Below, one piece after another: positions 1-6,016 of a stretch of DNA of 6,289 nt. The first letter of the stretch is position 1. The number at the start of each line of letters is the position of its first letter. The position numbers and the translations under genes were made by a program. The DNA comes from a bacterium (GTDB lineage: Bacteria; SZUA-79; Acidulodesulfobacterales; Acidulodesulfobacteraceae): contig JAJZLA010000106.1 in assembly GCA_021803845.1 (NCBI GenBank), forward strand, positions 1 to 6,289. Direction: 5' to 3'. Below the pieces are notes generated by a model that saw only the letters and a program-made list of their open reading frames with translations, was not told the DNA's origin and made no database searches.

Positions 1-61
1 TGCAGTAATTGCATTTGCTCTTACAGAACGGTACATGAATATATAGGCTCAATTCTTTCAT
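1..61 (-). CDS. hemW: HemW-type radical SAM protein (heme chaperone / oxygen-independent coproporphyrinogen oxidase-like), N-terminal fragment
   Basis: The minus strand from base 61 reads ATG followed by codons giving the segment LYIHVPFCKSKCNYC, then leaves the window. This is the hallmark start of the HemN/HemW radical SAM family. The Cys-X3-Cys-X2-Cys triad (residues 13, 17 and 20) binds the [4Fe-4S] cluster that cleaves S-adenosylmethionine. The motif begins only five residues after the start Met. HemW proteins begin this way, whereas true HemN coproporphyrinogen III dehydrogenases carry a longer N-terminal extension, so HemW, now regarded as a heme-inserting chaperone, is preferred. An in-frame stop lies at 85-83 with no other ATG between, which fixes the start. 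A weak GAG sits nine bases upstream. The gene diverges from the flavodiiron protein gene. Only 20 codons are visible, so the HemW/HemN choice rests on start position alone. Confidence 0.85.
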   Translation of the reverse strand, partial: MKELSLYIHVPFCKSKCNYC

Positions 62-112
62 TGGTTTGCGCTCGTATAGTGGTTATTTATCGTTAAACTT
101 ACCAAAATATCC

Positions 113-141
113 TTAAAATTTCTTATTATATATGATATAAT
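113..141 (+). promoter_or_regulatory. Predicted sigma70-type extended -10 promoter of the flavodiiron protein gene
   Basis: TTAAAA at 113-118 (four of six bases match TTGACA) is followed by a 17-bp spacer and a perfect TATAAT at 136-141. A TG dinucleotide at 133-134, one base before the -10 box, makes it an extended -10. Transcription would start near 148 and leave a leader of about 90 bases. The region is A+T-rich, so chance matches are common, but the combination of spacing, perfect -10 and TG is better than background. Confidence 0.55.
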
Positions 142-153
142 ATTTAAAAAGTA
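125..153 (-). promoter_or_regulatory. Possible divergent promoter for the hemW fragment
   Basis: On the minus strand a perfect TATAAT lies at 130-125. The matching -35 position (about 153-148) is only TACTTT, a poor match. If functional, it overlaps the oppositely directed flavodiiron promoter, with the two -10 boxes 5 bp apart, so RNA polymerase could not occupy both at once. Without a good -35 this remains tentative. Confidence 0.3.
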
Positions 154-239
154 ATTTGTAAATATTAAATTGAATTTATATAGACCCAAAATATTGGCCT
201 TTATAAAACCATTAACATTTAAACTGGAGGTTTAAATTT

Positions 240-1481
240 ATGGATAATAATGTTAACGATGATATTTTATCTCAAAAAGCGGTAAAAATAAAGAACGGAG
301 TATATTATACGGGGGCATTCGACCCGGACCTAAGGGTATTCGACATAGTCGTTCCTACCGCTAACGGAACAAGCTATAATTCTTATTTTATTCAAGGAAG
401 CGAAAAATCCGCCCTAATAGATACCGTCAAACTGAATACTAAAGACCAGCTTATAAATAAATTAAACTCGGTTACCGATATTTCTAAAATAGATTATATA
501 ATTATTAATCATACCGAACCCGACCATTCCGGCGCGCTTCATATAATTAAAGAAATTGCTAAAGACGCTACGCTTGTTTATTCAAAAAACGCCCACCATT
601 TCGTTAAGCATATTATAAAAAAGGATTATAATAATATTACCGTAGGCGACGGCGATTCTTTAGATTTAGGCGACAAAACACTGCAGTTTATCAGTGCTCC
701 ATTTCTTCACTGGCCGGATACTATGTTTACCTATCTAAAAGAAGATAAAATACTTTTTCCTTGCGATTTTTTTGGAGCGCATTATTGCGACCAAAATATT
801 TTTAATGACTTAATAACAAACAAAGAAAAGGCTTTTGAAGATTTTAAGTTTTATTTTACCCATATAATGAGACCGTTCAAAAATTATTCTTTGAGCGCAA
901 TAGAGAAAATTAAAAATTTAGATATCGATGTTATTGCGCCGTCGCACGGTCCGGTATTGAGGGAAAATTTAAAAAAATATATAGACTGGTATATCGAAGC
1001 AAGTAAATCGACTAATTCGGATTCCGCCCTGAAGAAAATAGTAATAGTTTATGCTTCGGCTTACGGAAATACCGAAGAAATGGCAAAGCACATCGCTAAA
1101 GGTGCTGCTATAGACGGACTTACCGAAGTTGCTTTGATAAATTTAGTTGACCGCAACGCGGATTATGTAGTCGATGAAATTGAAAGAGCGGACGCAGTAA
1201 TAGTAGGCTCGCCTACGCTTAACGCTAAACCCCCAAAACCTATATTCGATATGATATCTTCCTTAGTTATGCTTAACGTTAAAAATAAAAAAGCTGCGGT
1301 ATTCGGTTGTTACGGATGGAGCGGCGAAGCGGTTCAGATGATACAGGATATTTTGAAAAGCTTGAGATTTGTTATAGCGCAGGAAGGCTTAAAAATTCAA
1401 ATGACTCCGTTCGAGGAAGACTTGGCTAAATGCGAAAAATTCGGAATGGATTTTGCATACAAAATAACGCAGGATTCATAG
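240..1481 (+). CDS. fprA: Flavodiiron protein (A-type flavoprotein, O2/NO reductase)
   Basis: Cytoplasmic flavodiiron proteins reduce O2 to water and/or NO to N2O, protecting anaerobes. Residues about 15-255 form the metallo-beta-lactamase-like diiron domain. All expected iron ligands are visible: H91-x-E93-x-D95-H96 in NHTEPDHSG, H157 in LHWPD, D176 in PCDFFG and H236 in PSHGP. Residues about 266-410 form a flavodoxin domain with the FMN phosphate loop YASAYGNTEEMA (271-282), GSPT (323-326) and GCYGWSG (356-362). At 413 residues it is the plain two-domain class, without the C-terminal rubredoxin or flavin-reductase domains of FlRd or FlRP types, so an external donor such as rubredoxin is expected; none is encoded here. 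GGAGG at 226-230 sits nine bases before the ATG. Sequence cannot tell whether O2 or NO is the main substrate. Confidence 0.96.
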   Translation: MDNNVNDDILSQKAVKIKNGVYYTGAFDPDLRVFDIVVPTANGTSYNSYFIQGSEKSALIDTVKLNTKDQLINKLNSVTDISKIDYIIINHTEPDHSGALHIIKEIAKDATLVYSKNAHHFVKHIIKKDYNNITVGDGDSLDLGDKTLQFISAPFLHWPDTMFTYLKEDKILFPCDFFGAHYCDQNIFNDLITNKEKAFEDFKFYFTHIMRPFKNYSLSAIEKIKNLDIDVIAPSHGPVLRENLKKYIDWYIEASKSTNSDSALKKIVIVYASAYGNTEEMAKHIAKGAAIDGLTEVALINLVDRNADYVVDEIERADAVIVGSPTLNAKPPKPIFDMISSLVMLNVKNKKAAVFGCYGWSGEAVQMIQDILKSLRFVIAQEGLKIQMTPFEEDLAKCEKFGMDFAYKITQDS

Positions 1482-1490
1482 TATTTTCAT

Positions 1491-1540
1491 GGCGTTATGT
1501 ATTATCGATATGCCGGTATTTTTTCTATTTTTTTATTTTT
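1491..1540 (+). terminator. Weak candidate intrinsic terminator after the flavodiiron protein gene
   Basis: GGCGT at 1491-1495 can pair with ATGCC at 1510-1514 (five pairs, one of them G-U) around a 14-base loop. A strongly T-rich tract follows from about 1517 to 1540. The tract is suggestive but the stem is short and the loop long. The rest of the gap to the next gene (to 1627) is plain A+T-rich sequence in which I could not pick a convincing promoter. Confidence 0.3.
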
Positions 1541-1627
1541 AAAATAATAAATAATATAAAAATGAAAAATTATTGATATATTAATTAAAAAATAATGAAT
1601 AAAATAATGTAAAATAGGTTATTTATA

Positions 1628-2776
1628 ATGGGTTATCATAAAGAGACCGAAAAATCGTTACCGTTATCCGGCGGCAAAAGCATCGAATCCGCAGAAGCAA
1701 TAGAAGACAGGAGCAAGTCTCCAATTTGGGAAGATAACGATTTTAACTTTTATACAAAAATAAATGGAGAGGATGTTTTTATAGGGAGAGGAATGAATGT
1801 TCCGTTTCCTTTCGAGGATGGCGACTGCTGGTCTCTTTCGGACGGTAAAACTTTTGTTTATAAAAATGGAATTATAAGCAAGGTCGAATCGTTTAATAAA
1901 GACGGAAACATGCTTAAATTGAAAGAATGCCTTGAAGACTTGTATTTCAAGTTCGAAGAGGCTTATCTTTATTCCGACCCTCTTGGATTCGTTCATAAAT
2001 TCAATGACCCTAAAGATATAGAAATAGCCGGTTTTATAGCGGCGGGATTTGCTTTCGGCGGCGTTCCGCAGATTCTTAAAGCATTGGATAAAATAGATGG
2101 TATAACAAGACATAAATTTTACGAATTTACTTTCAATTTTAATGCGGAAGTTGGATTAAAATTATTTAAAGGCTTTTATTACCGTTTTATAAAAGAAAAA
2201 GATATTGCCGCATTGTTTCTGATTTTAAGCGAAATATTAAAGCAATACGGTTCTATAGAAAATTTTTTCCTTATAGGATATAGTCCGTCCGATATAAATT
2301 TAAAAAAAGCTATCGAAAGTTTTTGCGAAAGAGCTTTGCGTATTGCCGATTTTTCCTCAATTTACGGAACAAAAAATCTTCCCGAAAATTCTATGGTTCG
2401 TTTTTTCTTCACTTCCCCAAAAGATAACAGCCCGTGTAAAAGGATAAATTTATATTTAAGGTGGATGGTCAGAAATTCGGACAATCTTGATTTAGGTATC
2501 TGGAATAACGGCATTCAGCCTTATCAGCTTATTATGCCGGTAGATACGCATATAGGCAGGATAAGCAAGTATATAGGTTTAACCAAACGGAAAAATCCTT
2601 CTTTTAAAATGGCTGAAGAAATAACGGGGAATCTTAAAAAATTGGATTATTCAGACCCCATAAAATACGATTTCGCTATCACAAGACTTGGAATACTGGA
2701 TATATGTAAAAAAGGCGGTAGTAGGTCGGATTGCGATAAATGCGGTATTTACGCAATTTGTAATTTTGAAGTCTGA
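1628..2776 (+). CDS. TIGR02757/DUF2400 family protein with N-terminal extension and C-terminal Cys4 (probable Fe-S) motif
   Basis: Residues about 96-360 match the DUF2400 family, whose function is not established. Landmarks are SDPLGFVHKFNDPKDIEIAGF (from 116), CKRINLYLRWMVR (270-282), LIMPVDTH (301-308) and DPIKYDFAITRLGI (343-356). The C-terminus carries C360-X8-C369-X2-C372-X5-C378, close to the endonuclease III cluster spacing C-X6-C-X2-C-X5-C. PVDTH resembles the segment holding that enzyme's catalytic Asp. No classical LPGVG helix-hairpin-helix with catalytic Lys is visible, so DNA glycosylase activity should not be assumed. The protein has 382 residues against roughly 250-280 from memory for the family; the excess is residues 1-94, which I do not recognise. 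ATG 1628 is the first possible start (stop at 1610-1612) but has only AGG (1616-1618) as ribosome site. M95 (1910) is an alternative start. No signal peptide or membrane segment is seen. Confidence 0.85.
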   Translation: MGYHKETEKSLPLSGGKSIESAEAIEDRSKSPIWEDNDFNFYTKINGEDVFIGRGMNVPFPFEDGDCWSLSDGKTFVYKNGIISKVESFNKDGNMLKLKECLEDLYFKFEEAYLYSDPLGFVHKFNDPKDIEIAGFIAAGFAFGGVPQILKALDKIDGITRHKFYEFTFNFNAEVGLKLFKGFYYRFIKEKDIAALFLILSEILKQYGSIENFFLIGYSPSDINLKKAIESFCERALRIADFSSIYGTKNLPENSMVRFFFTSPKDNSPCKRINLYLRWMVRNSDNLDLGIWNNGIQPYQLIMPVDTHIGRISKYIGLTKRKNPSFKMAEEITGNLKKLDYSDPIKYDFAITRLGILDICKKGGSRSDCDKCGIYAICNFEV

Positions 2777-2793
2777 TTTTTTATTTATATAAT
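2766..2793 (+). promoter_or_regulatory. Possible promoter of the DUF3857 protein gene
   Basis: TTGAAG at 2766-2771, inside the last codons of the upstream gene, is followed after 16 bp by a perfect TATAAT at 2788-2793. Start of transcription would be near 2800, giving a leader of about 50 bases. The surroundings are very A+T-rich, which makes a chance -10 likely; the reasonable -35 lifts it slightly above background. Confidence 0.35.
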
Positions 2794-2834
2794 ATATATA
2801 TGCTTATTAACCTAATTAAATTCTTAAATTAAAA

Positions 2835-2839
2835 AAGGA
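2835..2839 (+). promoter_or_regulatory. Ribosome binding site that selects ATG 2849 over TTG 2846
   Basis: AAGGA lies nine bases before ATG 2849 and six before the adjacent in-frame TTG 2846. Both spacings can work, but ATG with the longer, more usual spacing is preferred. The choice changes the protein by one residue only. Confidence 0.6.
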
Positions 2840-2848
2840 TTATCATTG

Positions 2849-4885
2849 ATGAAAAATAATAAATTAAAAATTGTTTTGTTTTTTATGTTTATAACGGTAT
2901 TTTTTACGGCATTTTTAAATATGGTAAATACGCACCCTGCTTTTTCTTATAAAACTTTAAATAATAAGTCCGTTGCCGTTAAAAAAATTAATGGGAAAAA
3001 CATTGAAAAATTATACAAAAAATACGGAGCATATATAATAAAAAAAGACGTCGTATTAAAACTTAATAAAAATTACAAATTGCGCGAGTATGTTACGGAG
3101 TCTTTAAAAATACTTTCCCAAAGGGGTATAAACAAGTATTCGGAAGTCGTTATACCTTTTTCGACGAAATATCAAAAAATTAAATTTTTATACGCCTATA
3201 CTTTGCTTAAAGGAATGTTTAAAATTCCTATAGGAAAACATGCGGTTAATATAGTATCTCCTGGTTTTGCGGTTAATTACCCGGCTTATTCCGATATAAA
3301 ATACCTGACTCTTTCTATGCCGGCGGTAGAAGACGGCTCCATAATAAACTTTTCTTATGAAATAAATAATTTTAAACCTCTTATTAAAAACGGCGTTTTT
3401 TACACGAACTATTTTTCTTATAGTATTCCCGTTAAAAAAATTAATTTTTCGCTAGTTTATCCTTCGGGGGTTAAGCTTAATACGTATCTACATAATATAA
3501 AAAAATCTTATTTATTTAAAAAAACCGTTTTGATTAAGAATAAAAAATTTACGAAATTAAGCATTTCTGCAATTAATGTTCCCGCTATAAAAAAAGAATC
3601 CAATATGCCTCCGGAAAAAAATTTTAGACAATATATATCCATATCGACTTATACTTCGTGGCGGGCTCTTTTGAACAGAATAAACGAAATGTTTAAAAAA
3701 GCCGAAAGTCCGGATAAAAAAATAGAAAAGTTCGTTAAATCCGCAATTAAAAAATATAAAGGTGAAGATAACGGCAGTATCATAGAAGAAAAAAAAGAGG
3801 CGGCATCTATATACGATAAGTTTGTCAAAACTTTCAGGTATGCGGGGATCGGTTACGGAATAAACGGTTACAGTCCGGCTGATGCTATAGTTGTTTTTAA
3901 CGACGGTTACGGAGATTCCAAATCTTTGGCGGCTCTCCTTATAGCTATGCTGAGAACGGCAAAAATAAACGCTTACCCCGTATTAATCACGTCTTTAAAT
4001 ACTACTGGTTTTAATAAGAAAACAATTTCTCCAAAACAGTTTGATTCGGTTTTGATAGGTTTGACTTTTAAAGAAAGCGGCGGGCGACATGTCAATTATT
4101 ATCTTTTCCCAGATTCATCCTCTTATAAAGCTTTCGATATTCCTTTCGAGTCGGCCGGCAGAAAAGGCATTGCTATTTTAGGCCATAATAAATTTAAATT
4201 TATTAAAACTCCTTCCGAAAAACCGAATCAAAATGAAAAAATATTTTTGTTTAAAGGGGAAATAAACAAAAACGGGACGCTTAGAGGAACGATTTCCGCC
4301 AAATATAAAGGGATTTATTCGAATTATGAAAGGTCTTCTCTAAAAAATATAAATCATTACGAAAAAACAATTACGGTTTATAATTCTTTATATAATTTTT
4401 TACCGGGTGCGCAGATTAAAGGTTTTAACTTTAAGAATTTAAGAAATATAAATAAAAATTTGAAATTAATAATTAAAATTAAAGATAAGAATTATGGAAC
4501 AAAAAAAAGAGATAAATTAATATTCCATTCCATATTGCCGGTCGATTCAGGATTACTCGGTCTTGTCTTAAAGAGAAAAAGACGGTATAACTTAGTGATC
4601 GGTTATCCTTTTGAACATAAAGGCTTAATCATAATTAAGCTTCCGGCAAAATCTTATATATACTATATGCCCAAGGAGCTAAAACTAAAGGGGAGTTCAA
4701 GTTCTGCATATTCGAAATGTAAATTTTTAAATAACAAAGCAGAATTAATTTGCTCATATAAATTTGAATCCGAAAAACCGACTGTTTCGACGGAAGAATA
4801 TAAGAGATATAGAAAAATTATCAGGTCGTATCTGCAGTATATGAAAAATTACTTTATCGCAGTTTCAAGCGTTTATTTTTATTAA
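2849..4885 (+). CDS. Exported DUF3857 / transglutaminase-fold protein with substituted active site
   Basis: Numbering is from ATG 2849 (678 residues). The N-terminus has a Sec-type signal: Lys-rich start, hydrophobic core about 8-24, and a possible cleavage after AFS (31-33); it could instead remain a membrane anchor. Residues about 65-250 resemble DUF3857 (for example REYVTESLKILSQRG and a PAVEDGS turn). Residues about 315-430 match the transglutaminase-like core. About 460-640 form a beta-rich tail like DUF3858. In active relatives the core reads GDCKD with catalytic Cys, then a later FxHV His. Here these are GYGDSKS (Ser357, codon 3917-3919) and FDSVLIGL (Ser400, codon 4046-4048), so the classical Cys-His pair is absent and the protein is probably a non-catalytic binding or structural protein of the envelope. 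It is strikingly rich in Lys and Asn. The reading frame is intact for over 2 kb, which argues against a decaying gene. Substrate and partners are unknown. Confidence 0.82.
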   Translation: MKNNKLKIVLFFMFITVFFTAFLNMVNTHPAFSYKTLNNKSVAVKKINGKNIEKLYKKYGAYIIKKDVVLKLNKNYKLREYVTESLKILSQRGINKYSEVVIPFSTKYQKIKFLYAYTLLKGMFKIPIGKHAVNIVSPGFAVNYPAYSDIKYLTLSMPAVEDGSIINFSYEINNFKPLIKNGVFYTNYFSYSIPVKKINFSLVYPSGVKLNTYLHNIKKSYLFKKTVLIKNKKFTKLSISAINVPAIKKESNMPPEKNFRQYISISTYTSWRALLNRINEMFKKAESPDKKIEKFVKSAIKKYKGEDNGSIIEEKKEAASIYDKFVKTFRYAGIGYGINGYSPADAIVVFNDGYGDSKSLAALLIAMLRTAKINAYPVLITSLNTTGFNKKTISPKQFDSVLIGLTFKESGGRHVNYYLFPDSSSYKAFDIPFESAGRKGIAILGHNKFKFIKTPSEKPNQNEKIFLFKGEINKNGTLRGTISAKYKGIYSNYERSSLKNINHYEKTITVYNSLYNFLPGAQIKGFNFKNLRNINKNLKLIIKIKDKNYGTKKRDKLIFHSILPVDSGLLGLVLKRKRRYNLVIGYPFEHKGLIIIKLPAKSYIYYMPKELKLKGSSSSAYSKCKFLNNKAELICSYKFESEKPTVSTEEYKRYRKIIRSYLQYMKNYFIAVSSVYFY

Positions 4886-4902
4886 TTATCTATAAACCCT
4901 AA

Positions 4903-4924
4903 AAATTTAATTGCATCTAAATTT
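4903..4924 (+). repeat. Short inverted repeat upstream of rubrerythrin (possible operator)
   Basis: AAATTTA (4903-4909) and TAAATTT (4918-4924) form a perfect 7-bp inverted repeat with an 8-bp spacer, in the 77-bp gap before the rubrerythrin gene. Peroxide-responsive repressors often act at A+T-rich palindromes before such genes, but this does not match the PerR box clearly, and A+T-only arms arise easily by chance here. Confidence 0.25.
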
Positions 4925-4962
4925 AATTTTAATAATTTTACATAATTTAAGGAGATTTAATT

Positions 4963-5475
4963 ATGAGAAGCATGACGGAAGAAGATTTAAAAGCGGCTTT
5001 TGCTGGAGAAAGTCAGGCGCACGTTAAATATATGATTTTTTCGGAAGAGGCGGAAAAAGAGGGAAAACCAAGGTTAGCCAACATATTCAAGGCGATAGCC
5101 AGAGCAGAACTAATACATGCAAAAAATCATTTGAGGGCTCTCGGGGGTATTAAAAAATGCGGCGAAAACATTTTGGCTGCATATAATGGAGAGAATTATG
5201 AAATTGAAGAGATGTATCCCGTATTTAACGAAACCGCCAAGTTTCAAAATGAGAAAGAAGCTCAGCTCTCAACGCACTATGCTTTAGAGGCGGAAAAAAT
5301 TCACAGGGATATTTATAAAAAAGCTAAAGAACTTTTTGACGCGGGTAAAGATTTTGACGGGGAAACGGTTTATATATGCCCTGTATGCGGACATACCCAC
5401 GTGGGACAGGAAGCTCCGGACAAATGCCCTGTTTGCGGATGCCGTAAAGATAAATATATTAAATTCAGCGCATAA
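4963..5475 (+). CDS. rbr: Rubrerythrin
   Basis: Rubrerythrin is a cytoplasmic peroxidase that reduces hydrogen peroxide to water with electrons from rubredoxin or a flavoprotein reductase. Residues about 5-130 are the ferritin-like four-helix diiron domain. By family alignment from memory the ligand set is complete: E16 in AGESQAH, E49-x-x-H52 in AELIH, E80-x-x-E83 before MYP, and E111-x-x-H114 in EAEKIH. Residues about 135-170 are a rubredoxin-like iron site, C139-P-V-C142-G and C155-P-V-C158-G, with 12 residues between the pairs. The 170-residue length and the segments HYALEAEKIH and VYICPVCG resemble the archaeal/clostridial-type short rubrerythrins. GGAG (4951-4954) eight bases before ATG 4963 supports this start over the ATG at 4972. 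It shares a detoxification theme with the flavodiiron gene but is separated by two unrelated genes, so coregulation is only an inference. Confidence 0.97.
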   Translation: MRSMTEEDLKAAFAGESQAHVKYMIFSEEAEKEGKPRLANIFKAIARAELIHAKNHLRALGGIKKCGENILAAYNGENYEIEEMYPVFNETAKFQNEKEAQLSTHYALEAEKIHRDIYKKAKELFDAGKDFDGETVYICPVCGHTHVGQEAPDKCPVCGCRKDKYIKFSA

Positions 5476-5547
5476 AATAATAAAATGAGAATATCACATA
5501 AATAAACTCCATATTAAATTGTATATCTAATTTTAAAGGTTGCAGTT

Positions 5548-5579
5548 AATCTTATCGACAAAAAATTGTCGATAAGATT
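5548..5579 (+). repeat. Perfect 14-bp inverted repeat with AAAA loop (operator or terminator)
   Basis: AATCTTATCGACAA (5548-5561) and its exact reverse complement (5566-5579) flank an AAAA loop. It is the strongest dyad in the window. It lies 73 bases after the rubrerythrin stop and its last base is the first base of a TTGACA -35 box. As RNA it would be a stable hairpin, but no U-tract follows directly (the next T6 begins 12 bases later), so it is an imperfect terminator. Its position also suits an operator or activator site for the downstream promoter. The 5476-5547 stretch before it shows nothing else. Confidence 0.8.
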
Positions 5580-5606
5580 TGACAATAGAATTTTTTGTGG
5601 TATTAT
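5579..5606 (+). promoter_or_regulatory. Near-consensus extended -10 promoter of the Asn/Gln-rich protein gene
   Basis: A perfect TTGACA (5579-5584), a 16-bp spacer and TATTAT (5601-5606, five of six) preceded by TG at 5598-5599 give both a consensus -35 and an extended -10. This is the best promoter in the window. Transcription would begin near 5613, leaving a leader of about 60 bases. Confidence 0.65.
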
Positions 5607-5660
5607 AAAAATATAGATATTATTTATGCAATAATTAAGTAAGTAAATATTTTAAAAAAT

Positions 5661-5666
5661 GGGGGT
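5661..5666 (+). promoter_or_regulatory. G-rich ribosome binding site that selects ATG 5674
   Basis: GGGGGT ends seven bases before ATG 5674 and matches the position, though not the exact sequence, of the GGAGG used by the flavodiiron gene. An upstream in-frame ATG (5659) overlaps this run and has no ribosome site of its own, so it is unlikely to be the start. Confidence 0.6.
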
Positions 5667-5673
5667 AATTAAA

Positions 5674-6003
5674 ATGGTTCAGGGAATTAATTCAAATCCT
5701 ACGGCATCTCAACTATTTCAAAGCAATCAAGCAAATGCAAATAAAGGGCGATATCAGAAAATTTCCGGTCCTAACGATGTTGCGGATAAAACTGCCGCAT
5801 TAACATTAAATACCGTAAAAACTTTGAATCAAGGTTTGGTAAATGCGCTTAATCAAACTACTGCAAACCTTAATCAAAATATTCAGAATCTTCAATCAGC
5901 GAGTAAAGATAACGCTGCAAATCAGAATCAGTATAATAACAACGGACAGGCTGTTGCAATCGGAATGAATCAAACCGGAAATGTATTGAGCAAAATCGTT
6001 TAG
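5674..6003 (+). CDS. Small Asn/Gln-rich protein of unknown function
   Basis: The 109-residue product (from ATG 5674) is not recognised. By count it has about 22 Asn and 14 Gln, a third of the chain, with no Cys, Trp or His. There is no signal peptide or membrane segment. The centre (about residues 45-75) has a seven-to-eight-residue repeat, LNQGLVNA, LNQTTAN, LNQNIQN, LQ, suggesting a polar-faced helix or coiled coil; the ends look disordered (an NQNQYNNNG stretch near the C-terminus). It has its own near-consensus promoter, a perfect dyad just upstream and a G-rich ribosome site, so it may be made in quantity. The phosphate acyltransferase gene starts 13 bases after its stop and probably shares its transcript. 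Composition is unlike all neighbours. A structural, storage or assembly-forming role is possible but unproven. Confidence 0.8.
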   Translation: MVQGINSNPTASQLFQSNQANANKGRYQKISGPNDVADKTAALTLNTVKTLNQGLVNALNQTTANLNQNIQNLQSASKDNAANQNQYNNNGQAVAIGMNQTGNVLSKIV

Positions 6004-6016
6004 AACAATATTTTAA

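Noticed and set aside
1..96. A plus-strand frame open from the window edge to a TAA at 94-96
   Set aside because: Its translation is unlike a protein end I know, and the opposite strand gives an unmistakable HemW N-terminus over the same bases.
1534..1548. A+T-only dyad TTATTTT/AAAATAA after the flavodiiron gene
   Set aside because: Such palindromes are expected by chance in an almost pure A+T stretch, and the stem would be weak.
1573..1615. TTGATA (1573-1578) with TAAAAT (1610-1615) as a promoter for the DUF2400 gene
   Set aside because: The spacing (31 bp) is wrong for one promoter, and neither box has a proper partner at 16-18 bp.
1664..2113. A 149-codon open frame on the minus strand
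   Set aside because: It lies wholly inside the DUF2400 gene, has no ribosome site or family resemblance, and is a shadow of the real coding frame.
4963..4971. ATG at 4972 as the rubrerythrin start
   Set aside because: It would lie 17 bases from the GGAG site, whereas ATG 4963 has the usual eight-base spacing.
5659..5673. Upstream ATG at 5659 as start of the Asn/Gln-rich protein
   Set aside because: It overlaps the GGGGG run that is best explained as the ribosome binding site for ATG 5674, and has no site of its own.
5674..6003. Similarity of the Asn/Gln-rich protein to R-body (RebB, 'killing trait') proteins or to curli subunits
   Set aside because: Size and Asn/Gln/Ala content are loosely like RebB, but I cannot align its conserved core. 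Curli subunits need a signal peptide and S-X5-Q-X-G repeats, which are absent.
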